From AP-15 sp963750195 (GTDB lineage: Bacteria; Pseudomonadota; Alphaproteobacteria; ATCC43930; CGMCC-115725), in the NCBI GenBank assembly GCA_963750195.1, contig CAVVPS010000007.1:32288-96287 (forward strand): a stretch of DNA of 64,000 nt, written 5' to 3'. Shown in pieces: positions 18,118 through 27,436 of the stretch. Position 1 is the stretch's first letter. Each line of letters begins with the position of its first letter. The notes beneath the pieces were generated by a model. It had not been told where the DNA came from and searched no databases. It saw nothing but the letters and a program-made list of their open reading frames with translations. The position numbers and the translations under genes were made by a program.

Positions 18118-19011
18118 GTGTTCTATTCGTTCCTCGGATGTGCGCTTGCCGCCTATGGCGGCATCGTCGGCGGGCTTTATCAATTCCAGCGCCGGCTTCT
18201 CTTTCGCCCCAACAGGACCCGACCCAGGCTTGAGGATCTGGAGCTGTTAGGCGTGCGTGAGGTGGTGCTGACGACCTCCGACGGCCTCTCGCTCTTTTCA
18301 TGGTATCTACCGCCCGGCAGTGGCCGCCCAGTGATCGCCTATTTTCACGGCAATGGCGGGCATATCGGTTATCGCGCCGAGCGCTTGCGTCGTTTTGCGC
18401 GCGATGGCTACGGGGTGCTTTTAGCGGAGTATCGCGGCTATGCCGGCAACCCTGGAACGCCCTGCGAAGCCGGATTATACGCCGATGCCGAGGCGGCTAT
18501 TGATTTCCTCGGCCGTCAAGCGATCACGCCGAATCGGATCATGCTGTGGGGCGAGTCGCTCGGATCCGGTCTCGCCGTTTATCTGGCCACACGCCACGCA
18601 GTCGCGGGGGTGATCCTCGAAGCCGCCTTCACCAGCATCGCCGCTGCCGCACAGCGCCGCTATCCCTTTGTACCCGTCCGCCGTCTGGTCCGCGACCGGT
18701 TCGACTCGCTGTCGCGGATCGGTCGGGTAAGGGCGCCGCTGCTGGTCCTGCATGGCGAGCGCGACATGATTGTTCCGGTCCGCCACGGCCGCGTACTGCT
18801 GGAGGCGGCATCGGCGCCGAAAGAGGGCTGGTTTGCACCCCGCGCCGGGCACCAAAACCTCGCGCAGTTCGGCGCGCTCGACGCTGCCATCGCCTTTATC
18901 GAGCGGCGGACTTCCCGGACCGCCGGAACTCGTTGCCGCAGACGAGAATTTCGTCGATTAGTGTGCGGCGTGGTCGATGGAGTGGGGACAGGGCGATGTC
19001 CGATGCGGTAA
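18118..19011 (+). CDS. Alpha/beta hydrolase, BEM46-like, membrane-anchored
   Basis: The 297-residue product starts at GTG 18118 with a hydrophobic helix (SFLGCALAAYGGIVGGLY) followed by QFQRRLLFRPNRTRP, as in BEM46/ABHD13-type serine hydrolases. The nucleophile elbow is GESLGSG, the oxyanion region is YFHGNGGH, the acid is in HGERDMIVP and the His in RAGHQN. The last 16 bases overlap the start of argG, and the tail after FIERRT is low-quality arginine-rich sequence, so the true C-terminus may be shorter. The substrate is unknown. Confidence 0.8.
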   Translation: MFYSFLGCALAAYGGIVGGLYQFQRRLLFRPNRTRPRLEDLELLGVREVVLTTSDGLSLFSWYLPPGSGRPVIAYFHGNGGHIGYRAERLRRFARDGYGVLLAEYRGYAGNPGTPCEAGLYADAEAAIDFLGRQAITPNRIMLWGESLGSGLAVYLATRHAVAGVILEAAFTSIAAAAQRRYPFVPVRRLVRDRFDSLSRIGRVRAPLLVLHGERDMIVPVRHGRVLLEAASAPKEGWFAPRAGHQNLAQFGALDAAIAFIERRTSRTAGTRCRRREFRRLVCGVVDGVGTGRCPMR

Positions 19012-20204
19012 AAAAAGTCGTGCTCGCCTATTCGGGCGGGCTCGATACCTCGGTGATCCTGCGCTGGCTGCAGGAAACCTATCGCTGCGAGGTCGTGACC
19101 TTCACCGCCGATCTCGGCCAGGGCGAGGAGCTGGAGCCGGCGCGCAAAAAGGCCGAGTTGCTCGGCGCCGCGAAAATCTTCGTCGACGATTTGCGCGAGG
19201 AGTTCGTCCGCGATTTTGTTTTCCCGATGTTTCGCGCCAACGCGCTCTACGAGGGCGCCTATCTGCTCGGCACCTCCATCGCCCGGCCGTTGATCGCCAA
19301 ACGCCAGATCGAGATTGCTCGCGAGGTCGGCGCCGACGCCGTCGCCCACGGCGCCACCGGCAAAGGTAACGACCAGGTCCGCTTCGAACTCGGCTATTAC
19401 GCGCTGGCCCCGGACATCAAGGTCATTGCCCCATGGCGCGAATGGGACCTGACCTCGCGCACGCGCCTCCTCGACTATGCCGATCGGCACCAGATCCCAA
19501 TCGCCCGCGACAAGCGCGGCGAGGCGCCGTTTTCGGTCGACGCCAACCTGTTGCACGTCTCGGCCGAGGGCAAGGCGCTCGAAGATCCTTGGGCCGAGCC
19601 CGAGGAATTCGTTTATAGCCGCACGGCGGCTCCCGAGGCCGCGCCCGGCACGCCCCAATATGTCGAGATCACTTTTGAACGCGGCGATCCGGTCGCGGTC
19701 GACGGCGAGCGGCTCTCGCCCGCGGGGTTGCTCACACGCTTGAACGCGCTCGGAGGTCGGCACGGGATCGGCCGGCTCGATCTGGTCGAGAACCGGTTTG
19801 TCGGCATGAAGTCGCGCGGGGTCTACGAAACGCCCGGCGGCACGATCCTGTTGGCGGCGCATCGCGGCATCGAAAGCCTGACTCTCGATCGTGGCGCGGC
19901 GCATCTGAAGGACGAGCTGATGCCGCGCTACGCCGAGCTGATCTACAACGGTTTCTGGTTCTCGCCCGAGCGCCAGATGCTGCAGGCGCTGATCGACAAG
20001 AGCCAGGAACATGTCGAGGGCGTCGTGCGCCTGAGACTTTACAAGGGCTCGGTCAGCGTCGTCGGTCGAAAATCGCCGAAGAGCCTCTACAGCCAAGCCC
20101 ATGTGACCTTTGAAGAAGACGCGGTCTACGACCAGCGCGACGCCGAAGGCTTTATCAAATTGAACGCGTTGCGCCTGCGCCTTGCCGCCCGCCGCGGTCG
20201 CTGA
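18996..20204 (+). CDS. argG: Argininosuccinate synthase
   Basis: ArgG condenses citrulline and aspartate with ATP, the penultimate step of arginine synthesis. The 402-residue product has the ATP PP-loop AYSGGLDTS at about residues 11-19, GHGATGKGNDQ-type sequence (here AHGATGKGNDQVRFE) and the C-terminal EDAVYDQRDAEGFI. The start MSDAVKKVVLAYS is the family start; the open frame continues upstream but belongs to the hydrolase region. The gene is intact, in contrast to rlmN nearby. Confidence 0.98.
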   Translation: MSDAVKKVVLAYSGGLDTSVILRWLQETYRCEVVTFTADLGQGEELEPARKKAELLGAAKIFVDDLREEFVRDFVFPMFRANALYEGAYLLGTSIARPLIAKRQIEIAREVGADAVAHGATGKGNDQVRFELGYYALAPDIKVIAPWREWDLTSRTRLLDYADRHQIPIARDKRGEAPFSVDANLLHVSAEGKALEDPWAEPEEFVYSRTAAPEAAPGTPQYVEITFERGDPVAVDGERLSPAGLLTRLNALGGRHGIGRLDLVENRFVGMKSRGVYETPGGTILLAAHRGIESLTLDRGAAHLKDELMPRYAELIYNGFWFSPERQMLQALIDKSQEHVEGVVRLRLYKGSVSVVGRKSPKSLYSQAHVTFEEDAVYDQRDAEGFIKLNALRLRLAARRGR

Positions 20205-20240
20205 CCGCTTAGGACCGCCCAAGGTTTAGGCAAATAGTGT

Positions 20241-21047
20241 TCAGCTGAGGCGGCGCTGGGCGTCGAGCCAGCCGAGCATGATCCGGTTGAAGGCGTCGGG
20301 GGCCTCGACATTGGGGAAATGGCGCATCCCGGCGATCTCCTCATAGCGGGCGCCGGGGACGAGGCCGGCGAGGCGGCGGTTTTCGGCTGCGGGCGTGCCG
20401 GCGTCGTGCTCGCCGCAGACGACCAGCACCGGGAGCGTCAGCGAGGGCAGCCGCGCCTCAAAATCGAAATCGAGGATTGCGGCCGAGCAGCCGAGATAGC
20501 CGGCCGGGGTCGTGCCGACGACGGTGTCTCGCAATTGCTTCCAACGGCCGGGGTTCTTAGCCTGGAAGGCGGGGCTCAAATAGCGGTCCATGCTGGCCTC
20601 GGCGATCGGCTCCAATGAGTGCGCCTCCCGCACCGCTTTGATGCGCGGCGCCCAGATGTCGGCCGCACCGGGCGGGCTCGCCGGCAGAGTGTCGCACCAC
20701 AGCGCCGAAATCAGCTTTTGTCGGTACTCCAGCGCGAAGGCCTGGCCGATCATCCCGCCGATCGACAGCCCGATGTAATGCACCCGCGCGAAGCCGAGCG
20801 CGTCCAGTACGCTCGCGACGTCGCCGGCGAGCTGGCTCATCGTATAGTCGCCGGCTACCGGGTCGCTGCCGCCATGCCCGCGCATGTCGAGCCGAAGCAC
20901 GCGGAACCCCGCCTGCAACAGGGCCGGCACTTGCTCGGCCCAGCTGCCGCCGTCGGAAGCTAAAGAATGGGTAATGCAGACGACCGGGGCATCTTCGGGG
21001 CCGGCGAGATCGTAGTAGAGGCGGCGCCCTGCGAGCGGCAGTAGCAT
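20241..21047 (-). CDS. Alpha/beta fold hydrolase (3-oxoadipate enol-lactonase-like)
   Basis: The 268-residue protein has a complete serine hydrolase core: RLDMRGHGGSDP, nucleophile elbow GLSIGGMIGQ at about residues 92-101, VCGEHDAGTP with the acid, and GMRHFPNVEAP with the His. The architecture matches PcaD-like 3-oxoadipate enol-lactonases, but many such proteins act on other esters or lactones and no pca genes are nearby. It converges on argG. The function is assigned only to family level. Confidence 0.85.
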   Translation of the reverse strand: MLLPLAGRRLYYDLAGPEDAPVVCITHSLASDGGSWAEQVPALLQAGFRVLRLDMRGHGGSDPVAGDYTMSQLAGDVASVLDALGFARVHYIGLSIGGMIGQAFALEYRQKLISALWCDTLPASPPGAADIWAPRIKAVREAHSLEPIAEASMDRYLSPAFQAKNPGRWKQLRDTVVGTTPAGYLGCSAAILDFDFEARLPSLTLPVLVVCGEHDAGTPAAENRRLAGLVPGARYEEIAGMRHFPNVEAPDAFNRIMLGWLDAQRRLS

Positions 21048-21087
21048 GACAAATCCTCCATATCAAAGGCGAATGGGCGGTAGTACT

Positions 21088-21798
21088 CTAACCGTGTAGA
21101 GGCCAGGGAACCATCACCGGCACCCCGGCAAAGATCGGGTGAGCGAGATAGAGGACGACGTAGAGCAATAGCGCTGCGACGGGCCGCAACACCCCGATGT
21201 CGCGCCAGCGCAGTTGCGTCCGCCCGGCGACGAGAGCGGCAAAGGGAATGTTCGAGGTGACATCGGCGAGTCGCTGCCAATGGCTGCCGAGGGCGAGCCG
21301 TTTTTTGCGGTCGATCAGGACCGTGCCGCCGAAGGCCAAGGCGGCAATCAAGCCGAAGAACCACACCGAGGTGAGATCGCCGTTCGCAACCAGATGGCTC
21401 AGCGCCCACAGCCCGACCGCCCACATTACAGGATGGCGAGTTACTCGCAAGACACCGGGAGCCGGATCATCCGCTCTTGCCCACCGCTCCATGCCGACCG
21501 CGGTCGGATTGGCGGTCGTGTAGCCGGCGACCAACAGCAATGTCGCCAATGGCATGATCAGCACCGGGACAAACGCCGTCCACCGGGGCAGCACCCACAG
21601 CACGATGGCCGGCGCCCGCGCATAGGCCATCACGAACCAGGCGAAGGTCACTACTGCGGTCAGCGAGTAGACAAATAGAAACCCTTGCTCGCCAAGCTGA
21701 TCGCGCAACGATCCGCGCAATCGCGTACTCGACAGCAGGGTGTGCGATCCGCAAAAGGCGACGCCGGCGACAGCGAGAGAGACCAGGGCATGGTCCAT
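21088..21798 (-). CDS. NnrU family membrane protein
   Basis: The 236-residue protein has about six or seven transmembrane helices and the NnrU pattern: an N-terminal GSHTLLSSTRLRGSLRDQLGEQ segment (listed in part), an aromatic second helix and RVTRHPVMWAVGLWALSHL. NnrU was first linked to nitrite/nitric oxide reduction. Related proteins catalyse steps such as carotenoid isomerisation (Z-ISO) and bind haem. No denitrification genes are in the window, so the role is open. Confidence 0.85.
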   Translation of the reverse strand: MDHALVSLAVAGVAFCGSHTLLSSTRLRGSLRDQLGEQGFLFVYSLTAVVTFAWFVMAYARAPAIVLWVLPRWTAFVPVLIMPLATLLLVAGYTTANPTAVGMERWARADDPAPGVLRVTRHPVMWAVGLWALSHLVANGDLTSVWFFGLIAALAFGGTVLIDRKKRLALGSHWQRLADVTSNIPFAALVAGRTQLRWRDIGVLRPVAALLLYVVLYLAHPIFAGVPVMVPWPLHG

Positions 21799-21814
21799 CC
21801 CCCCTCCCGCCGTC

Positions 21815-22144
21815 TCAGAGACCTGGCAAGGCCGCGATTAAAGCGCCGAGTTTGCCGGAGAGCTGCCGAGGATCGCCGGCGACGCTTACGATCTTGTGCC
21901 GGCTACTCGTGCCGGCGACGATTGCCAGGTCGCGGCGGGAAAGCTGCCAAACCCGGGCCAACAGCTGCAGCAACGCCTCGTTGGCGCGCCCGTCCTCGGG
22001 CGGCGCGGTGACCGAGGCTTTTACCACGCGCTTCCCCTCTGCCGTCGCGGCGACGCCAAGCACGCGGTCGGCCTTGGCCCGCGGCGTCAGGCGGACCGCC
22101 AGCTTAAGACCGTCGCGCGTCGGGGTCAGCGGACCATCAGGCAA
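21815..22144 (-). CDS. DUF167 (YggU) family protein
   Basis: The 109-residue protein matches the small DUF167 fold: LAVRLTPRAKADRV at the start, KASVTAPPEDGRANEALLQLLA in the centre and VAGTSSRHKIVSVAGD toward the end. The role is unknown. It overlaps the yggT-like gene by eight bases, the usual yggT-yggU pair, so the two are cotranslated. Confidence 0.92.
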   Translation of the reverse strand: MPDGPLTPTRDGLKLAVRLTPRAKADRVLGVAATAEGKRVVKASVTAPPEDGRANEALLQLLARVWQLSRRDLAIVAGTSSRHKIVSVAGDPRQLSGKLGALIAALPGL

Positions 22145-22415
22145 GGTATTCGAACATCAGGTTGCGGACGAAATACAGCAGCAGGATCAGGATCACTGGC
22201 GAGATGTCGATCCCCCCGAGATCAGGCAGTACGCGGCGGATCGGCCGCAGCACGGGCTCGGTGACGCGCCACAGAAAATCCCCGACCATCGCGACGACGC
22301 GGTTATGCCGGTTGACGACGCCAAACGCGACGAGCCAGCTCAGCACCGCCTGGATAATCAAGAGCCAGATGTAGATCGTGATCACGGTGTCGACGAGGTT
22401 CAGCAACGCATACAT
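22137..22415 (-). CDS. YggT family membrane protein
   Basis: The 92-residue protein has two hydrophobic segments separated by a conserved loop (VTEPVLRPIRRVLP, then GGIDISPVILILLLYF), the signature of YggT. Proteins of this family are linked to cell division, osmotic tolerance or membrane organisation and often sit beside DUF167. The start ATG lies 178 bases from the tRNA-Ala gene. Confidence 0.93.
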   Translation of the reverse strand: MYALLNLVDTVITIYIWLLIIQAVLSWLVAFGVVNRHNRVVAMVGDFLWRVTEPVLRPIRRVLPDLGGIDISPVILILLLYFVRNLMFEYLA

Positions 22416-22529
22416 CCGAACAAAACCTCGGCGGCAAATGACGCCGCGACCGTAGCGTTAGGCGTCGGGGTCCGCAAGCAGAGCAACGCGGCGCTCCTGG
22501 CCGAGAGGGCGGCCCAAGTGGGGCCGCGC

Positions 22530-22558
22530 TTGACAGGGAGGACCGCGCTCACCATAGT
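22530..22558 (+). promoter_or_regulatory. Sigma70-type promoter for tRNA-Ala
   Basis: A perfect -35 box TTGACA (22530-22535) is followed after 17 bases by CATAGT (22553-22558), which keeps four of six consensus positions. Transcription would start near 22565, about 29 bases upstream of the mature tRNA 5' end. The location between the yggT gene and the tRNA supports it. Confidence 0.6.
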
Positions 22559-22593
22559 CCGCCGCGCCCGGCAGACTGTCCAAATCGCGCGAT

Positions 22594-22669
<76 letters not shown>

Positions 22670-22809
22670 ATCCGCGGGGCAATCGCAAGTGCGGGATAAC
22701 GGAGTCCCTCATCCCCACCGCCGCCATGGCGATGCCCGGAGCGAAGTCCGCGCCGCGGACGAACCAGGCCGAAATCGCCTTGGCATAGCCGAGCGGCATT
22801 CGGACTGCG

Positions 22810-25695
22810 TTAGTTGCCTCGGCGAGCACAAGAGCCTCTTGCCAGGCAGTCTGCCGAGATGGAAATCGCCCGCCGGCTCGGTTGTATACCTTTACCGATG
22901 CGCTCGCGCCGGCTGCGTTCAAGTGCTTTCCAGATCAAAGCTTCCAGGACATCGCGTCTGTAAGGCTTCTCTACTAACACGAACCCCTCGCCCGCCGCCG
23001 GCGACACGTACTGGCTGTAGCCGGTCGCCAGCAGAATAGGCAACTCCGGGCGGCGCTTGCGCAGGATCCGCGCCAGTTCGAGACCGCTCATTCGACCCGG
23101 CATGACGATGTCCGACAACACCAGCGCGATCTGCGGATCCCGCTCGAGAGCGGCCAAGGCACTATCGCCGTCGCGCGCTTCGACTGGCCGATACCCGATA
23201 TCCTCCAATAGCTCGGCGGTTACCTCGGCAACTTCAGCGTCGTCCTCGACAAACAGAATGTGCGCCGATGCCGTCTCCGCTGCAGGTTCGACTTCCGGGA
23301 GTGGAATTGGGAAGCCCGCGGTTGCAGTCGCCCGCGGCAACAGTAGCTTAACAGCGGTGCCTTTGCCGCGCGTGCTCTCGATCGTTGCCGTACCGCCGCT
23401 CTGCTTAGCAAAGCCATAGACCTGGGAGAGGCCGAGACCCGATCCGAGGCCCGCCTCCTTCGTCGTAAAATAAGGTTCGAACGCTTGGGCCAGCACATCG
23501 GGCGACATTCCGGTGCCAGTGTCCGACAAGGTCACCGCGACGAAATCTCCTGTCAGCCCGTCACTCTCCAAAGTACCGGACCGATAGGTGACGTTGCTTG
23601 CAGTGACCCGGAGGCGACCGCCCTCCGGCATCGCGTCGCGCGCATTCACCCCGATGTTCAGCAGCGCCAGTTCGAACTCCGCAGGGTCGATCGCGACCGG
23701 CCAGAGTTGCTCCGGCATGTCCACGGTCACCTCGATATCCGTTCGAAGTGACCGGGACAGCATGTCAGCAATTTCGCGCGTTCGCTGCCGCAGATCGACC
23801 GGCTCGGGGCGTAGAGTCTGGCGCCGCGAAAAGGCCAGCAGCTGCCGGGTCAGTCTCTTGCCGCGCTCGGCGGCGCGCACGATCGCCGAGGCGCGCCGGA
23901 GCACTGCGTCATTGGGAGCATTGTCACACAACAGCTCGGCGTTGCCGCTCACCACCGTCAGCAAATTGTTAAAGTCGTGCGCGACGCCGCCGGTGAGCTG
24001 GCCGATCGCCTCCATTCTCTGCGCCTGATGCAGTGCTGCCTCCGCTTGCTCGCGCTCTTTGACCTCGATCTGCAGGCGCCGGTTGGTCGCTTCGAGATCG
24101 TGCATGCGTTGATCCACCACGGTCTCGATCCGCCTGGTGTAGCCGGTGCCGAGCATCAAGAGCGCGCCCAACAAGCCGGTGCTGAAAACGCCGACGACGA
24201 GCACGCCCCAGCTCTGCCATCTGCGGTGCCGCGCCAGATAGGATGCGGTTGGCGTCGTCTGGACGTCGTAGCGGCGTCCACCAAAGGTGAATTTTTCGTC
24301 GTAAGAAGTCTCGCCGGGTATCGAGGGAGTGCTGACGAAGAGCGGCAGTTTCCTGTCAAGATCGACCAGCTTGACTCCGATCATCGCGTTTACGGGGGCA
24401 AGCAGCTCTTCCATAAACGTGCCCATCTGCAGGGCGACGATCAGCACCCCCGGTCCGTTGGGCCCGTCACGCACTGCGAAGACCAGCAATATGCCGGTCT
24501 GCTGCCCGTGTTTTTCGGCGACGCGGATCGGCGCTGTTGCCGCCACGGCCCCGGTCTCAACTGCTGCATCGGTGGCAGTTGCGCGATCGCGGTCGCATGC
24601 GAGATCGAACCCTAGGGCCGCCTCGTTGCCCGCGATCGGCTCGACATAGGTTATGGGGTAGTAATGCGCCCGCCCTCCAGCACGATGCGAGCGCCCCATG
24701 GAATCGACCTCTCGAATTTCGAACCCCGGCAGATCAGCCTGCTGCGCCGCCTCGAAGGCGGCGCGGTGAGCGAGATCGATCCGGGGCGCCCACTTGACTG
24801 CCTGAATCGTCGGGACGCGCTGTAACAAATTTAGCGCGAGATGATGAAAGTCCGACCGTGACAGCGGTGCCGGCCCTGCCGGCCCAGTGAATGATCGTTC
24901 CAATTGTTCCAGGAAGACATCTTCTTCTTCCAATCCGGTATGAACCTCGTCGACCACCTGGCGAGAGAGGAGCCGGAAATCCAGCAAGCCTTCGTCGTGC
25001 TCCCATTTGCTGACGCGAACAAAAATTGCCGTAAACAGCGCGCAGAACAACAGCATTGGCACTGCTACTGGCAGCGCGCGGCTGCGCCATAACGTGCGCG
25101 GCTCGCCAGCAACCACGAGCATCAAGGGCAGCACGACCAGAACGCCAAGCGTGTCGCCGATCCACCATGAAATCCAACTCGTTGCCAAATCGGGACGAGC
25201 GACAACACCAAGGACCGACAAGCCGGCCAGTGACAGGGTTGCGCTGGTCAGACAGCTGACCGGGGAGAGCAGCAGAAAACGCGAGATGTCGCGGCCATTA
25301 TCGAGGGGTGCCGGATAGCCGATTGCGCGCCGCAATATCGCTCCTCCGATGGCCGCCTGCAGGGTCGAGGCGGCGGCGATGATGATTGCTGCGGTAACAC
25401 AAGTTGCGCCGAGCTCCGGATCGATTAAGTACCCAGCCCACAGATTGAGCAGTAATGAGCCGAGAAAGATCCAGGGCAGCGTTGCCCGGCCTCGGATCAA
25501 CGCGGCGGTGACGGCAATTCCGGCCGCAGGAAAGATCGGGGATGCATAGCCGGGCGGGACGGCCAGCATCAAACCGAGCTTGCCGCTGAGCGTATAGACC
25601 ACAGTCAACAGCGGGTAGGCGAAGACGGACTTCACAATTTGGGCAGATGGAGACCGGCGTTGGGTCCGGAGCATTTGGCGATCGCCCGCGCTCAC
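22810..25695 (-). CDS. Hybrid sensor histidine kinase, MASE1-CHASE-HisKA-HATPase-REC
   Basis: The 961-residue protein has an N-terminal MASE1 multi-helix sensor (LMLAVPPGYASPIFPAAGIA at about 50-70), then an extracytoplasmic CHASE-like domain (about 250-470; VPTIQAVKWAPRI, YYPITYVEP). A transmembrane helix, short coiled coil and HisKA box GGVAHDFNNLLT follow. Next are the N box NIGVNARDAMPEGG, G boxes GTGMSP and GSGLGL, and a C-terminal receiver with phospho-Asp in LSDIVMPG. It senses an unknown ligand and could phosphorylate its own receiver. The GTG start at 25695 and an alternative ATG at 25674 both lie inside the dispersed repeat, so its promoter or N-terminus may have been rearranged. 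No response-regulator gene is adjacent. Confidence 0.9.
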   Translation of the reverse strand: MSAGDRQMLRTQRRSPSAQIVKSVFAYPLLTVVYTLSGKLGLMLAVPPGYASPIFPAAGIAVTAALIRGRATLPWIFLGSLLLNLWAGYLIDPELGATCVTAAIIIAAASTLQAAIGGAILRRAIGYPAPLDNGRDISRFLLLSPVSCLTSATLSLAGLSVLGVVARPDLATSWISWWIGDTLGVLVVLPLMLVVAGEPRTLWRSRALPVAVPMLLFCALFTAIFVRVSKWEHDEGLLDFRLLSRQVVDEVHTGLEEEDVFLEQLERSFTGPAGPAPLSRSDFHHLALNLLQRVPTIQAVKWAPRIDLAHRAAFEAAQQADLPGFEIREVDSMGRSHRAGGRAHYYPITYVEPIAGNEAALGFDLACDRDRATATDAAVETGAVAATAPIRVAEKHGQQTGILLVFAVRDGPNGPGVLIVALQMGTFMEELLAPVNAMIGVKLVDLDRKLPLFVSTPSIPGETSYDEKFTFGGRRYDVQTTPTASYLARHRRWQSWGVLVVGVFSTGLLGALLMLGTGYTRRIETVVDQRMHDLEATNRRLQIEVKEREQAEAALHQAQRMEAIGQLTGGVAHDFNNLLTVVSGNAELLCDNAPNDAVLRRASAIVRAAERGKRLTRQLLAFSRRQTLRPEPVDLRQRTREIADMLSRSLRTDIEVTVDMPEQLWPVAIDPAEFELALLNIGVNARDAMPEGGRLRVTASNVTYRSGTLESDGLTGDFVAVTLSDTGTGMSPDVLAQAFEPYFTTKEAGLGSGLGLSQVYGFAKQSGGTATIESTRGKGTAVKLLLPRATATAGFPIPLPEVEPAAETASAHILFVEDDAEVAEVTAELLEDIGYRPVEARDGDSALAALERDPQIALVLSDIVMPGRMSGLELARILRKRRPELPILLATGYSQYVSPAAGEGFVLVEKPYRRDVLEALIWKALERSRRERIGKGIQPSRRAISISADCLARGSCARRGN

Positions 25696-25893
25696 TGGGG
25701 AAAGCGGAGGCTACATGAATTCTCCCGCGAGTAGAACGACTCGCCGAGCTACCTGGTGCTGTGAGCCCGTTCTCCCTATCTTCCCCGCTTACGCGGAGGT
25801 TCGGGAGTGTCGCTGCCTCGCGCTCTCTTTTGGGCGAGTGCTGCCGATCCGCCGGCGCCGTTGCCGCGCCCTAGCTCAAATTGACGGCAAATC
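25621..25893 (+). repeat. Dispersed direct repeat, copy A (about 273 bp)
   Basis: This stretch is repeated in the same orientation at 31662-31935, roughly 85 percent identical by eye with small indels. Shared blocks include GGCGTTGGGTCCGGAGCATT, GATCGCCCGCGCTCACTGGG and AGCTCAAATTGACGGCAAAT. Reading leftward on the minus strand, it starts with the last codons of a GST gene (GFAVNLS then stop) and about 220 bases of downstream sequence. It then runs into the start of the histidine kinase. No transposase or terminal repeats are visible within it. Confidence 0.85.
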
Positions 25894-26261
25894 CCTGCTG
25901 CCGGCCGGGGCGCGCGCCACCTATCGGAGGATGAACTGGGGCGATTATCTTGGTCCGGAGCCGCATGATTTCCCCGATCTCGGGTTTGGCTTCGGGGCGA
26001 AGCAGCCGACTGTAGCGCGGATGCGCCCCTGTATGCCCGAGGGCCGCAACCTGATGGATCGAGCCCGGCCGTGACACGAGGGTGAAGCTCATGTTAGCGT
26101 CTCCACATCAGCCGCACCGGGGCGCGCTGATCACGCCGATCATCGTGCCGACGGGCGGAGCCAGCAGCTTGTTACGGCGGAAGCTGCAAAAACCCGAGGA
26201 TCGCGCCCCTCAACTCGGAGCGAGTGATGATCCCCGTGAGAACCGGCAAACGGAGAAGCCG
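25894..26261. other. Non-coding stretch with GST C-terminal remnant
   Basis: No convincing intact gene lies here. On the minus strand a 73-residue frame (25871-26092) ends in ARPGRQQGFAVNLS, almost identical to the last residues of the GST gene at 31.9 kb (ARPGVQRGFAVNLS). The rest of that frame (HTGAHPRYSRLLRPEAKPEIG) matches nothing I recognise. It appears to be a chimeric reading frame formed when the GST 3' end was duplicated. The plus strand holds only the leader of the methyltransferase remnant. Confidence 0.5.
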
Positions 26262-27020
26262 ATGGTCGATTTCGTTTCCAACGACGTGTCCGTTTCGCAT
26301 GCGCCGACCCCTCAAGCGACGATCGACATTCTCGACGGCTGGGTTTCCATCCTTCCGGCGGAACTCGAAGCCGCAACCGGAGGTTTCGCGCCGCTCCTTG
26401 CCGACGACCGTGCCATCTGGGCGATAGATCGGCTCGACGGCGTCCGGGAGCGCCACAATTCTTGAACTCGGCCCGTTGGAAGGCGGGCATACCTCGACCG
26501 CGCCGGGGCAAAAAGCATCATCGCCATCGAGGGCAACAAGCGTTGCTACCTGAAATGCCTGATTCCAAAGCATTGCTCGGTGTTCATTCGGCCCATTTGT
26601 TGCTCGGCGATTTCGTTTCGTGGCTCGAGCAGGATCGGCGTAGGTTCGACGTGATCTGGGCGACGGGCGTGCTCTATCACATGACCGAACCACTACCGTT
26701 ACTGCGACTTCTGGCCGACCGTACCGACAGGCTGTATATATGGACGATGACTATTCGCCAAACCGCTGCAACCGCCGCTTATTTCGATTGAGGATCGCGA
26801 GTTTGAAGGCGAGAAAGTCAGACATTATCTGCGGTCTTACATGGGTGCCGAATGCACGCCTGCCTATTGTGGCGGCGTGTACTCTGGATCGGCATGGCTG
26901 CGTCGTTCGGACATCTTGAGAGCGCTGGAGAAATTCGGGTTGTCAAATATAGAAATAGCTTTTGAAACGCCATTTACCGGCAATGGCCCGTCTTTCGCGT
27001 TGGTGGCGAAGCGAGATTGA
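26262..27020 (+). pseudogene. SAM-dependent methyltransferase, multiply frameshifted
   Basis: Pieces of one class I methyltransferase are spread over all three frames. They are ATG 26262 (VDFVSNDVSVSHAPTP), the SAM-binding ILELGPLEGGHTS near 26,460, the acidic loop KSIIAIEGNKRCYL near 26,510, LLLGDFVSWLEQDRRRFDV from 26,600, and GVLYHMTEPLPLLR. The end is EFEGEKVRHYLRSYMG to the stop at 27018-27020. At least four indels (about 26,455, 26,495, 26,570 and 26,745-26,790) break it, far more than in neighbouring genes. A GGAG Shine-Dalgarno precedes the start. Such enzymes are common in surface-glycan loci, which fits the next gene. Confidence 0.8.
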
Positions 27021-27436
27021 GCCCGCGCGCCTCGTCGGGCTGGGCGGGCTCACGGATCGAGGGGTGAGAGATCGGTCTCGGTCCCGGCACCCACGCCTCC
27101 CTTTTGCCTCGGTCGCGGCGGAATCGCAGACGCGGATCCCCGGAACAAGTCCGGGCGAGGGGTGTCGGAAGTTGACTCGAGCATTCGCGACAACCGCTCA
27201 GACACATTCACATGATTCAGTCGGTCCGCGGAAGGTCGAAGCGTTCTGCGGCCTCGACTCGGTCGCAGGTGAATCATGTGTTTGCCTCTGAGCGCCAGCT
27301 TGGCAGCGTTTTCGAAACCGGATAGCCATGCCGGCAAATCGGGCATGACGGTCAACATTTCGTCCGCCATGGCGGAATACGATGAAGGACAAGCATCCTT
27401 TTAGCTTATTTTGCGAAGGACAGCGATGGTAACCCA
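27021..27436. promoter_or_regulatory. Intergenic region upstream of the methyltransferase-glycosyltransferase gene
   Basis: These 416 bases contain no supported gene; the short frames are AT/GC noise. They contain the inverted repeat listed at 27209-27280, and sequence after it is less GC-rich (ATACGATGAAGGACAAGCAT), as expected near a promoter. The regulatory region of the 27437 gene probably lies here. Confidence 0.35.
27209..27280. repeat. Perfect 11-bp inverted repeat with 50-base spacer
   Basis: CACATGATTCA (27209-27219) and its exact reverse complement TGAATCATGTG (27270-27280) flank 50 bases. Each arm holds one GANTC site, the target of the cell-cycle methylase CcrM in alphaproteobacteria. 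The arms could bind a regulator or form a large hairpin; no T-run follows, so it is not an intrinsic terminator. Confidence 0.6.

Noticed and set aside
18660..20222. 520-codon minus-strand frame opposite argG
   Set aside because: It is antisense to a complete, conserved ArgG; its residue composition is a GC-rich mirror and it has no family motif.
21088..21798. Denitrification locus based on NnrU
   Set aside because: No nitrite or nitric oxide reductase genes are near; NnrU homologues are widespread outside denitrifiers.
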